Shown here: positions 16,511-25,091 of the stretch, in pieces
Layout: every line of letters begins with the position of its first letter
How positions within the stretch are numbered: the first letter of the stretch is position 1
NCBI GenBank assembly: GCA_905233415.1
Contig: CAJOEX010000012.1
Coordinates: 1-64,000 of the forward strand
From: Paludibacteraceae bacterium
GTDB taxonomy: Bacteria; Bacteroidota; Bacteroidia; Bacteroidales; Paludibacteraceae
Direction of reading: 5' to 3'
DNA length: 64,000 nucleotides
Translations under genes and position numbers: made by a program
Notes under the pieces: generated by a model
What the model was told of the DNA's origin: nothing
What the model saw: the letters and a program-made list of their open reading frames with translations, nothing else
Database searches by the model: none

Positions 16511-19093
16511 ATGGCAAACAGTCATTACACATCCGACAACGGCAATTACCAATACGGAAACGCCCCATACGGCAATAACCAGTATTATGCTAACAGCCAG
16601 TATACCAACAACCAATATGGTAACGGCCAGTACGGTAACAACCAATACAATAACTACAACAACTTTCAAGACCCGAACGAGGAGGAGTCTCAGTTCAACA
16701 TTCTTGAATGGGTCTTCAAAGTATTACACTATTGGTATCTGTTCGTTATTGCATTCATTATTGCATTCGGCATTTCCTACCTCCAGAACCGCAAATGGCT
16801 ACCGTCCTACTACTCGCAGGGCACAATAATTATCAAGGAAGTTACCGGATATGGCAGTGGTTCCGTGCTTATGCAGGGATTCGGAGTTGATGCAGGATAT
16901 AAAAACGTCCAGAACCAGCTCATCATGTTGCGTTCTTACGACCTTGCATGCCGGGTGGTAGACTCTATGCCGTTCCTTTATACGGATTACATCACACAGG
17001 GACGATTCAAGACCCGCAATCTATACCGCGAAACCCCGATTCAGGTGGAACAGCACTACATCGCTCCAAATGCCTATGGAATGATGTTTCGAATTGAATT
17101 TGAAAAAGATGGTTCCATGACCATCACAACCACGGACGAAGACAATCCGCTGAAACTCACGGCTTATTACGGCGAACCCATTGAGTGCCAGTTCTTTAAT
17201 ATTACTATTTGGCCGAATGAACGTCTTGCTAATCCCGGCCGAATCTTCATTCGTTTCCGCACCCGTGAAGGATTGGCTAACGAAATCATGTCCCGTCTCA
17301 CTCTCAATTTTGTCACGCAGGGAAGTTCCGTTTTGGCTCTTGGACTGGTTTCCGAAACGCCACAACGTGACTGCGAGATTATTGACATGCTCGCAAAAAT
17401 CTTCCTAATACAGAACCTCGAGCAGAAGAACGCCGTAGCGGAAAAATCCATTCGTTTCATCACAGAACAATTAGGCACTTTGCAGGAGTCTCTCCAAATC
17501 AGCGAAGGAGCCATGACCAACTTCCGTCAGGAGAACAAGTTTGTCGATGTCGGCTCCTATGCCGGACAACTCATGTCCAAAATCTCCACATATGACCAGG
17601 AAATGATGCGCATGAGACTCCGTGAGACCTACTTTGACTATCTCACGAACTACCTCAATACCAACTTGGAAAGTGGTGCCGTCATAGCTCCCACAACGAT
17701 GGGACTGAACGATGCGTCCCTTGTCTCTCTTGTCCAGCAGCTTAACAATCTCCGCATCCAAAGAGGCGAACTCACAGAGAAAAATGTCTATTATGCCAAG
17801 TTCACAAAGGACATAGAGAATATCAAAACCATGATTAACGAGGTCGTCAACTCCATGCGGGCTTCCCTTGAAATAGAAAAAGAAGATCTTAAGGAACGCT
17901 ATTCCGAAGTGGAGAAGGAAATACAGAAACTTCCGAAGAAAGAACTGCAAATGGTTGCTATCGAGCGTAATTACCGAATCGACGATAACTATTACACATT
18001 CTTTCTCCAGAAACGTGCCGAAGCCGAGATTCAGAAGGCAAGTAACACGCCTGACAACACTATCCTCGATAAAGCACGTACCATCAGTACTGTCAACTCC
18101 AAAAAGAAGAAAAATAACAATACAACTGCACTTGCACTTGCCTTTATTATCCCTCTTGCTTTGGTGATTGCCAGCGAGTTACTCAACAACAAAATCCGTT
18201 CGCCGAAGGATGTCATCAAACTCAGTCCTTTCCGCCTTATTGGTACCGTCCGCCACGCCAAGTCCCAGAACCCGACGCTTGTGCGTGACCATCCGAGGTC
18301 TTCGTATGCAGAAATGCTACGCTCCATCCGGACGCGCATGGAGTTTATCGTCAAGCGCAAAGATAAAATGGTTGTCGCCGTTACTTCCACAGAGTCCGGA
18401 GACGGTAAAACATTCCTGTCCTCAAATCTTGCAGCATTGTTCTCAATGAGCGGAAAGAAAACGCTGCTCATGGATCTGGATATCCGCAAACCGAACATCC
18501 ACACAAAAATGGGTCTGGATCCCGGTCCCGGTCTTTCGAACTACCTCATTGGCGATTGCGAACTCAATGAAACATTCGCTGAATCGCCGTTTGACTTTGA
18601 CATCATGCGTGCCGGAACAATTCCGCCCAACCCGGGTGAACTCGTGCACTCCGACAAATTGGCCGAACTTATCAAGCAGCTCCGCGAAACCTACGATTTC
18701 ATCGTCATCGATACTTCGCCTATCGGCTTGGTTCCTGACGCTTATGCCGTACTCGAACTTGCTGACATCGGACTTTTCGTCATTCGTTGTATGCAAACCA
18801 ATAAATCTTTCTGCAAACAGACCTTGCAGCAGATTGCCGAAGTCATTGACGCTCCCGAAAAAGTCCAATTGGTTCTTTCTGATATTCCGACGGAAGGCAT
18901 CCACGGCTATGGTTATGGATATGGATACGGCTATGGATATGGCTACGGTTACGGCTATGGTGGTCGTTCCTACGGCTATGGTTATGGTCAGAAGCGTTCA
19001 GGCCTCCGATACAAATACGGCAAACTGTATGGAAAAGTGTTTAATAAGTCCGAAAAGAATTCTTATAACTACTATTCAGACGATGATATCTAA
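16511..19093 (+). CDS. Wzc-like chain-length determinant / BY-kinase with N/Q/Y/G-rich N-terminus and Gly-Tyr repeat tail
   Basis: Walker A TSTESGDGKTFLSSNLAALFS, MDLDIRKP, VIDTSPIGLVPDA; C-terminal GYGYGYGYGYGYGYGYGYGG and YNYYSDDDI. Confidence 0.9.
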   Translation: MANSHYTSDNGNYQYGNAPYGNNQYYANSQYTNNQYGNGQYGNNQYNNYNNFQDPNEEESQFNILEWVFKVLHYWYLFVIAFIIAFGISYLQNRKWLPSYYSQGTIIIKEVTGYGSGSVLMQGFGVDAGYKNVQNQLIMLRSYDLACRVVDSMPFLYTDYITQGRFKTRNLYRETPIQVEQHYIAPNAYGMMFRIEFEKDGSMTITTTDEDNPLKLTAYYGEPIECQFFNITIWPNERLANPGRIFIRFRTREGLANEIMSRLTLNFVTQGSSVLALGLVSETPQRDCEIIDMLAKIFLIQNLEQKNAVAEKSIRFITEQLGTLQESLQISEGAMTNFRQENKFVDVGSYAGQLMSKISTYDQEMMRMRLRETYFDYLTNYLNTNLESGAVIAPTTMGLNDASLVSLVQQLNNLRIQRGELTEKNVYYAKFTKDIENIKTMINEVVNSMRASLEIEKEDLKERYSEVEKEIQKLPKKELQMVAIERNYRIDDNYYTFFLQKRAEAEIQKASNTPDNTILDKARTISTVNSKKKKNNNTTALALAFIIPLALVIASELLNNKIRSPKDVIKLSPFRLIGTVRHAKSQNPTLVRDHPRSSYAEMLRSIRTRMEFIVKRKDKMVVAVTSTESGDGKTFLSSNLAALFSMSGKKTLLMDLDIRKPNIHTKMGLDPGPGLSNYLIGDCELNETFAESPFDFDIMRAGTIPPNPGELVHSDKLAELIKQLRETYDFIVIDTSPIGLVPDAYAVLELADIGLFVIRCMQTNKSFCKQTLQQIAEVIDAPEKVQLVLSDIPTEGIHGYGYGYGYGYGYGYGYGYGGRSYGYGYGQKRSGLRYKYGKLYGKVFNKSEKNSYNYYSDDDI

Positions 19094-19125
19094 AACGTCG
19101 GTCAGTATTCACTTTTCCGCTACCC

Positions 19126-19158
19126 TAACCGAATGTTAACCGAATGATAACCGAATGT
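19126..19158. repeat. tandem 11-mer array, 3 units
   Basis: TAACCGAATGT TAACCGAATGA TAACCGAATGT. Confidence 0.85.
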
Positions 19159-19221
19159 TAAGGCCGTCAAAACCGAGACGTCACCTTTATACAAGCGGTT
19201 CCCGGAAGGATTTGTTAGATA

Positions 19222-20547
19222 TTATTGCCGGGATTTTAGCACTTGCAAACCGACCAATTGGTCATACCGGCTGCCGAAAGGCTTATAATAAACATAGATG
19301 GTATATTCATTTTCTGTCTGCCAATGTGACCCTTCAGTTCGCTGAAGGGTTACTTTTTCCTGTCCTTTCGGCACAAACCAATACTGATAATCCACCCCGC
19401 CCTGTTTCACTAAGGCCGTCAGCCAGTAACATTTCCGTTCTGCATCATACTGCATTCGGTTTCGCGGACGAATAGTATTCTCAAACACATCGCCTCCCAC
19501 ATAAACAATCCCGTCAAACCACGGCTGTTCCGACATCAAAGTCCAATGCACCCACATATATTCCGCTTCCGTGTCAATGTCATAAAGCGTCCGTTCTGCA
19601 TTTACAACCCGCTGCCCGTCAACGTCAAACTGATGAATATAAATATCGTTTCCACGCAAAGCATCTGCAAACAACACAGCGTGATAATCGTTATGGTCAT
19701 GCACGATTCTGTCAACACCTGTTCCCGCAAAGTATGTCGAATACGTATCAAAGTGCCGATATTCGTTGCCGCCTTCAAAAATCAAATCCCTACAATTCGT
19801 AAACCGCAACTTGCTGCTTTCCAAGAACGTCGGTTTTGGAGCAAAAGCCTGATTGTCGTAACGACCGTTCTGACGAACCACAATAAAATAATCCTCATTC
19901 CTCGTATTCCGCATACTTCCGCCAAAGTCAACATCTATATCCAATTGCTGAAACCTTCCGTTCAACTCAATATCCGTATTCGCACGAACATCTGCTTTGA
20001 TTACGACCTTTGGCGTCGCCACAGCAAAACAAACGATTGCAACAGTCTTGTCGGTATCTCCATCCTCATAAATCCGAAGGGCATAATTTCCGGAAGCCTT
20101 GATATGCATGTCCGAATTGGGAAAAGTAAACGAGTAATGGGTGTATAACTCGCTTGTATTCAGCGAGTGTTCATACTGAGTAATATCCTGTGTCGTAAAA
20201 CCATCCACATACTCCGAACTGTTCAGCCGGCTCTCTGTCCCATCTGCATTCAAATGAACAAGTGAATACGTGTAATGACGCACTTCATGGGACATCTCAT
20301 CAAAACTAATCTCCAAAACTCTCCCATAGACATCGCCGTTTTCACCTATGCCACCATCTTCCATAACAAGAAACGGCCGCTGTGGGTCGCCTTTGACAGC
20401 TTCATCGCTTCGAGTGTCCCAATAACGTATCTGCAAAGTCTTAACGGCATCAGGAGTTAAAACTCTTGTCTTGTAAACATTTTCTGCAACACTCGTTGCG
20501 GCAGACAACAATAAAAACGATACCAATATTTCCTTTAAGCCTCTCAT
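19222..20547 (-). CDS. DUF5103 / type IX secretion system plug protein
   Basis: 441 aa; TRVLTPDAVKTLQIRYWDTR, LEISFDEMSHEVRHYTYSLVHLNADGT, GNYALRIYEDGDTDKTVAIVCFAV. Confidence 0.8.
   Translation of the reverse strand: MRGLKEILVSFLLLSAATSVAENVYKTRVLTPDAVKTLQIRYWDTRSDEAVKGDPQRPFLVMEDGGIGENGDVYGRVLEISFDEMSHEVRHYTYSLVHLNADGTESRLNSSEYVDGFTTQDITQYEHSLNTSELYTHYSFTFPNSDMHIKASGNYALRIYEDGDTDKTVAIVCFAVATPKVVIKADVRANTDIELNGRFQQLDIDVDFGGSMRNTRNEDYFIVVRQNGRYDNQAFAPKPTFLESSKLRFTNCRDLIFEGGNEYRHFDTYSTYFAGTGVDRIVHDHNDYHAVLFADALRGNDIYIHQFDVDGQRVVNAERTLYDIDTEAEYMWVHWTLMSEQPWFDGIVYVGGDVFENTIRPRNRMQYDAERKCYWLTALVKQGGVDYQYWFVPKGQEKVTLQRTEGSHWQTENEYTIYVYYKPFGSRYDQLVGLQVLKSRQ
19329..19350 (+). terminator. UUCG-capped hairpin plus T-run; possible wzc-operon terminator inside the convergent CDS
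   Basis: ACCCTTCAG-TTCG-CTGAAGGGT followed by TACTTTTTCC. Confidence 0.5.
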
Positions 20548-20555
20548 TCTGCCTG

Positions 20556-20587
20556 CAAAAGTACAAAAATTATTCCATTCTCACAAA
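20556..20587 (-). promoter_or_regulatory. Bacteroidetes-type promoter for T9SS plug gene
   Basis: minus strand CAAA 20584-20587, CAAAAGTA 20556-20563, spacer 20. Confidence 0.75.
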
Positions 20588-20622
20588 AAAATAATCTAAT
20601 CTTACAAAAAAAGCAAGAAAAA

Positions 20623-20654
20623 TTTGGTCATATAAAAAAAAAGCAGTACTTTTG
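20623..20654 (+). promoter_or_regulatory. Bacteroidetes-type promoter for tRNA-Thr (and glyS)
   Basis: TTTG 20623-20626, TACTTTTG 20647-20654, spacer 20. Confidence 0.8.
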
Positions 20655-20678
20655 CACCCGCTTTTCACAAAACGCACC

Positions 20679-20751
<73 letters not shown>

Positions 20752-20757
20752 CAACGG

Positions 20758-20790
20758 AAAGGAATACCTGAAAAGGATTCCTTTTTATTA
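20758..20790 (+). terminator. intrinsic terminator/attenuator between tRNA-Thr and glyS
   Basis: AAAGGAAT-N11-ATTCCTTT then TTATT. Confidence 0.6.
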
Positions 20791-20807
20791 AATTTGAACA
20801 TATAGTT

Positions 20808-22358
20808 ATGGCTACACAGGAAGAAACTTTCAAAAAACTCGTCGCACACTGCAAGGAATACGGATTCGTGTTTCCATCCAGCGAAATTTATGACGGACTC
20901 GGCGCAGTATATGATTACGGTCAAAACGGCGTAGAGTTGAAAAACAACATCAAACGGTACTGGTGGGACAGCATGACGCTGCTGCATGAAAATATTGTGG
21001 GTATTGATGCCGCCATCTTCATGCACCCGACTACATGGAAAGCATCCGGACATGTGGACGCATTCAACGACCCGCTCATTGACAACCGCGACAGCAAGAA
21101 GCGTTACAGAGCAGACGTTCTCATCGAGGACCAACTCGCAAAAATAGAGGAGAAAATCAACAAGGAGGTCGAAAAAGCCGCCAAACGTTTCGGCGACAGT
21201 TTTGATGAGACAATGTTCCGTCAGACCAATCCGCGTGTACTGGAGCACCAGGAGCATTGGAACCAACTCCACGAGCGTTACAGTAAGGCGATGAACGCAA
21301 ACGACCTCGCAGAGTTGAAGCAGATTATCCTTGACGAAGAAATCGTCTGCCCGATTAGCGGCACACGCAACTGGACAGACGTTCGCCAGTTCAACCTCAT
21401 GTTCCAAACTGAAATGGGTTCGACTGCTGACGGCGCAATGAAGATTTACCTGCGTCCTGAAACGGCACAAGGTATATTTGTCAACTACCTCAACGTGCAG
21501 AAAACCGGCCGTATGAAGATTCCGTTCGGCATCGCACAAATAGGTAAGGCTTTCCGCAACGAGATTGTTGCCCGCCAGTTCGTGTTCCGTATGCGTGAAT
21601 TCGAGCAGATGGAGATGCAGTTCTTCATCAAACCCGGCACCGAAATGGAGTGGTTCAAGCACTGGAAGGAGTTCCGCCTGAAATGGCACAAAGCACTTGG
21701 TTTGGGCGATGAGAAATACCGTTTCCACGACCATGAGAAGTTGGCACACTATGCCAATGCCGCTACCGACATTGAGTTCCTCATGCCATTCGGTTTTAAG
21801 GAAGTGGAGGGTATTCACAGCCGCACGAACTTCGACCTGTCACAACATGCCAAATACAGCGGCAAGAAGATTGAGTACTTCGACCCCGAACTGAACGAAA
21901 GCTACACGCCGTTCGTCATCGAAACCTCTATCGGAGTAGACCGTATGTTCTTGTCTATCATGTGTGCCGCCTACAAGGAAGAGAAGTTGGAAGGCGGTGA
22001 TACTCGTGTGGTACTGAATCTGCCGCCGGTATTGGCTCCTGTGAAAGCATGTGTGATGCCGCTCGTGAAGAAAGACGGACTGCCCGAAAAAGCTCGCGAG
22101 GTGATGGATATGTTGAAATTTGACTTCAAGACCACATACGACGAAAAGGATTCCATCGGAAAACGCTACCGCCGTCAGGACGCTATCGGAACGCCGTTCT
22201 GTATTACCATCGACCATGACACGCTGAATGACGGCTGTGTAACCGTTCGTTACCGCGACACGATGGCGCAAGACCGCGTGAAGATTGAGGACTTGCACGA
22301 ACTGATTCGCAAGGCGGTGGACATGAAACAACTCTACCGAAAGTTAATGGAAGCCTGA
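20808..22358 (+). CDS. glyS: glycyl-tRNA synthetase (single-subunit, class II)
   Basis: KKLVAHCKEYGFVFPSSEIYDGLGAVYDYGQNGVELKNNIKRYWWDSM, YLRPETAQGIFVNYLNV. Confidence 0.96.
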   Translation: MATQEETFKKLVAHCKEYGFVFPSSEIYDGLGAVYDYGQNGVELKNNIKRYWWDSMTLLHENIVGIDAAIFMHPTTWKASGHVDAFNDPLIDNRDSKKRYRADVLIEDQLAKIEEKINKEVEKAAKRFGDSFDETMFRQTNPRVLEHQEHWNQLHERYSKAMNANDLAELKQIILDEEIVCPISGTRNWTDVRQFNLMFQTEMGSTADGAMKIYLRPETAQGIFVNYLNVQKTGRMKIPFGIAQIGKAFRNEIVARQFVFRMREFEQMEMQFFIKPGTEMEWFKHWKEFRLKWHKALGLGDEKYRFHDHEKLAHYANAATDIEFLMPFGFKEVEGIHSRTNFDLSQHAKYSGKKIEYFDPELNESYTPFVIETSIGVDRMFLSIMCAAYKEEKLEGGDTRVVLNLPPVLAPVKACVMPLVKKDGLPEKAREVMDMLKFDFKTTYDEKDSIGKRYRRQDAIGTPFCITIDHDTLNDGCVTVRYRDTMAQDRVKIEDLHELIRKAVDMKQLYRKLMEA

Positions 22359-22365
22359 TAAAACC

Positions 22366-22395
22366 AAAAGTGCGGATAAAAATCCGCACTTTTTT
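22366..22395 (+). terminator. intrinsic terminator after glyS
   Basis: AAAAGTGCGGAT-aaaa-ATCCGCACTTTT plus T-run. Confidence 0.9.
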
Positions 22396-22452
22396 GTTGT
22401 CCATACATTTTTTCTAATAGTACAAACCTACCTATTGATTGTCAGCTCAAGA

Positions 22453-24516
22453 TTACTTCAAGTTGTCTGAAATATCTATTTCTTGGTCTTCAAAGATGTT
22501 GGTAATGTCTATTGTTTGCGCACCACCACCGTTATTGTTGAAAATAACGTTAATCGGAGGAACCACATTCTTGAACTCGTAAACGACTTCGCCGTCCTCA
22601 ACTGTAAGCTTCGTGCCGAGCCAATCACCGCAGAGGGGGCCTGCAGCGTTCCAAGCGTAGATAGCCACTTCATTCCAATCATCGGGGATATTTACACCGT
22701 AAACGGTGATGTCGGTGGTCGCAATCGGTGTACCCGGAGTGAAATCGGCCTTGAAAGACGAAAGTTGTTCGCCGTTCCAGATGACAGTGATTTCGATGTC
22801 GTACGTTCCTACAACGCCTGCGATGTTACCATCTTGTTCGACAAGACTAACACCTGTAACCTCATCAACAGCGTCCAACCCCAGCCAGTTACCATTAAAG
22901 CGGAATTTGAATTGGTTGTCGGCTGCAAAGGTTACACTTGTCATATTGTAAACATATACTCCGGCTTTGGTAGCAGCGTTGGTAACGGTCGTTTTAGCGG
23001 CATTATACTTAGCAAGCGTAACACCCGATGGGTCATTCCAGTTGTTCATGTAGCCGGAGATGCCAACTACGAATGTAGCGGGGTCGTAAACGAGGTCGCC
23101 GACTTTGGTTACTTCGTAAGCAAAGCTTTGGCTGACCTCTCCGCCGGCAAGGTGGTAGGTGAGTGTGATATCGTAGATACCGCTATGGTCAACTTTGATG
23201 TTCTCACCGCCAAGTTTCATGTCTTCACCTATAGAAGCATGAGCCTTAACTTGTTCTGCGCAATCAAGATTAACCTTCCAGAAATAACCTGATGAGAATT
23301 TGAATTCCACACCGGCAGGCAACTCTTGGTTTTTCCAAGTCCATGTAATCGTTCCTTCGTCATTGCTTTCGCTTTCATACTTGGTGTAGCCCCAACCGTT
23401 CATATAACCGCGTACACCCCATGCTACGGGAGCGATAACCACTTGTGCGCCAGCACACATATCCAAATTGCCGTCGAGGTTAAGGTCAAGAATCACGTGA
23501 TACAGGCCGGATTCTGCCACTCTCATAGAGTTTGTGCTTTGGTTGAGTAATCCCCAATAGCCATTTTCGAGTTCATAGCTGTCCGTAGCAAGGTCTTTTT
23601 GCTCCAGTGAGGCGGCATATTTGGTAAGAGTACCATCCTTAGACAGTGCAAAATTAAACTCCTTTCCTGCTTCCAGATAAATGAATTTTTCATACATACC
23701 ATCGCGGCGTTCCATTGTTACCTCGTTGATACCGTCAGCCATCTGGCAAGACAAATCACTATTGGATAATTCCGTAATACCCGTAGCCTCGCCAACGATG
23801 TAGCAACCGTCAGGAATTACCGGTATCGGGTCCGGTTTGTTTACTTCTGTTTGGATAGAGCGGTAATACCCCACATAGCTTTTGGTGGCATCGAACACGA
23901 ATGCCAAACCTGCAAAATCATTGCCGGATGATGTGATATAGTTCTCGTTAATGATATAAACCGATTTCAGGCTTTGCAGCACAGAGACGAAAATGTCATG
24001 ATTACTGGATGCTATGAACTCGGAGTCTTTGGAATCCTGAACTCCTCCTCGCCATGTTACCCAGTCTATCAGTTCGTCGGTGTAGATACTCCACGCTCTG
24101 TACGTATCCAAAGCGGAGGCATTGTCTATATGAAAATCTACTTCCACGATTTCCAGCTTGTCTGCATCCGCAGGGAACGAACAAAGGATGGTGTCGTTGT
24201 TGGCATTGACATAGGCATCCGTTTGTGCGCCATTAGTAGCATTAGGTTCATTTGTTAATGCCGCTTTGCTGAAACCGATGCTTCGCAGGTACAGATTGGC
24301 ATCGGAAGCCGTTGCTCCCATTATTTTCTCAATCTTGGCGGGAATGTTCTCGATGCCATTGACAGGCGGATTCTCGTTGGCGAATTGTAACGTCACACTG
24401 TCTATCAGGGAATAATCTCGTTGATATACAATCTGACCGCCATACCAGATACTTAATTGCGCCATCGCGCAAAGACTTAATGTGCTCAAAAGCACTAATG
24501 TCAATAATTTCTTCAT
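22453..24516 (-). CDS. secreted SusE/SusF-like carbohydrate-binding protein with C-terminal CBM26-like module
   Basis: signal peptide MKKLLTLVLLSTLSLCAMA; SusF-like repeats (GYMNGWGYTKYE, GYMNNWNDPSGVTLAKYN); YAWNAAGPLCGDWLGTKLTVEDGEVVYEFKNVVPPINVIFNNNGGGAQTID. Confidence 0.65.
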   Translation of the reverse strand: MKKLLTLVLLSTLSLCAMAQLSIWYGGQIVYQRDYSLIDSVTLQFANENPPVNGIENIPAKIEKIMGATASDANLYLRSIGFSKAALTNEPNATNGAQTDAYVNANNDTILCSFPADADKLEIVEVDFHIDNASALDTYRAWSIYTDELIDWVTWRGGVQDSKDSEFIASSNHDIFVSVLQSLKSVYIINENYITSSGNDFAGLAFVFDATKSYVGYYRSIQTEVNKPDPIPVIPDGCYIVGEATGITELSNSDLSCQMADGINEVTMERRDGMYEKFIYLEAGKEFNFALSKDGTLTKYAASLEQKDLATDSYELENGYWGLLNQSTNSMRVAESGLYHVILDLNLDGNLDMCAGAQVVIAPVAWGVRGYMNGWGYTKYESESNDEGTITWTWKNQELPAGVEFKFSSGYFWKVNLDCAEQVKAHASIGEDMKLGGENIKVDHSGIYDITLTYHLAGGEVSQSFAYEVTKVGDLVYDPATFVVGISGYMNNWNDPSGVTLAKYNAAKTTVTNAATKAGVYVYNMTSVTFAADNQFKFRFNGNWLGLDAVDEVTGVSLVEQDGNIAGVVGTYDIEITVIWNGEQLSSFKADFTPGTPIATTDITVYGVNIPDDWNEVAIYAWNAAGPLCGDWLGTKLTVEDGEVVYEFKNVVPPINVIFNNNGGGAQTIDITNIFEDQEIDISDNLK

Positions 24517-24522
24517 AATTTG

Positions 24523-25014
24523 TTATTGTTTGATTACACGTAATACTTGGTTTTCACATTGTAACAGATAGTTTCCGTCAGGAATATCCGTCACATTGAT
24601 ACTTGTGCCTACTGCACTTTTGATCAGCTGCCCTTCCAACGAATACAGCCGCAACGTTGTTGGTGCTTCCAAACCATTTACTACAATCGCAGTGCTGGCC
24701 GGATTAGGATAAGCCGAATAGCCCGTTTCGCTATGAAAGAGCGACTCAAAGCCTTCGTCTTCATTTCCGAAGTCGGTTTCTTCGGCAACTTCATCAAAGG
24801 TCATCACCAGTGTTCCACCGGTTTCAAATGAGTGTAGTAATGTGCCTTGATGGTCATAGAATTCAACCGTTTTGCCTTTGATGACAAATTTGCCTATTTG
24901 CTTTACCGCAAGAGCCAAATCTGATGAATTCAGTTGTTCAACGTGCAATGTGGTCGCTATTGCGCAGCACATGCAAGAAAAACTGAAGATGAATAAAAAA
25001 ATTGCTTTTTTCAT
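24523..25014 (-). CDS. small secreted protein with T9SS type A C-terminal sorting domain
   Basis: AYPNPASTAIVVNGLEAPTTLRLYSLEGQLIKSAVGTSINVTDIPDGNYLLQ...VIKQ. Confidence 0.75.
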   Translation of the reverse strand: MKKAIFLFIFSFSCMCCAIATTLHVEQLNSSDLALAVKQIGKFVIKGKTVEFYDHQGTLLHSFETGGTLVMTFDEVAEETDFGNEDEGFESLFHSETGYSAYPNPASTAIVVNGLEAPTTLRLYSLEGQLIKSAVGTSINVTDIPDGNYLLQCENQVLRVIKQ

Positions 25015-25091
25015 GATTTAATGGAATATATTAACGTTTGATAACTTCGTCATTTTATTTTAACTTTTTACCGCCGGTTATGCAGGTTGCG

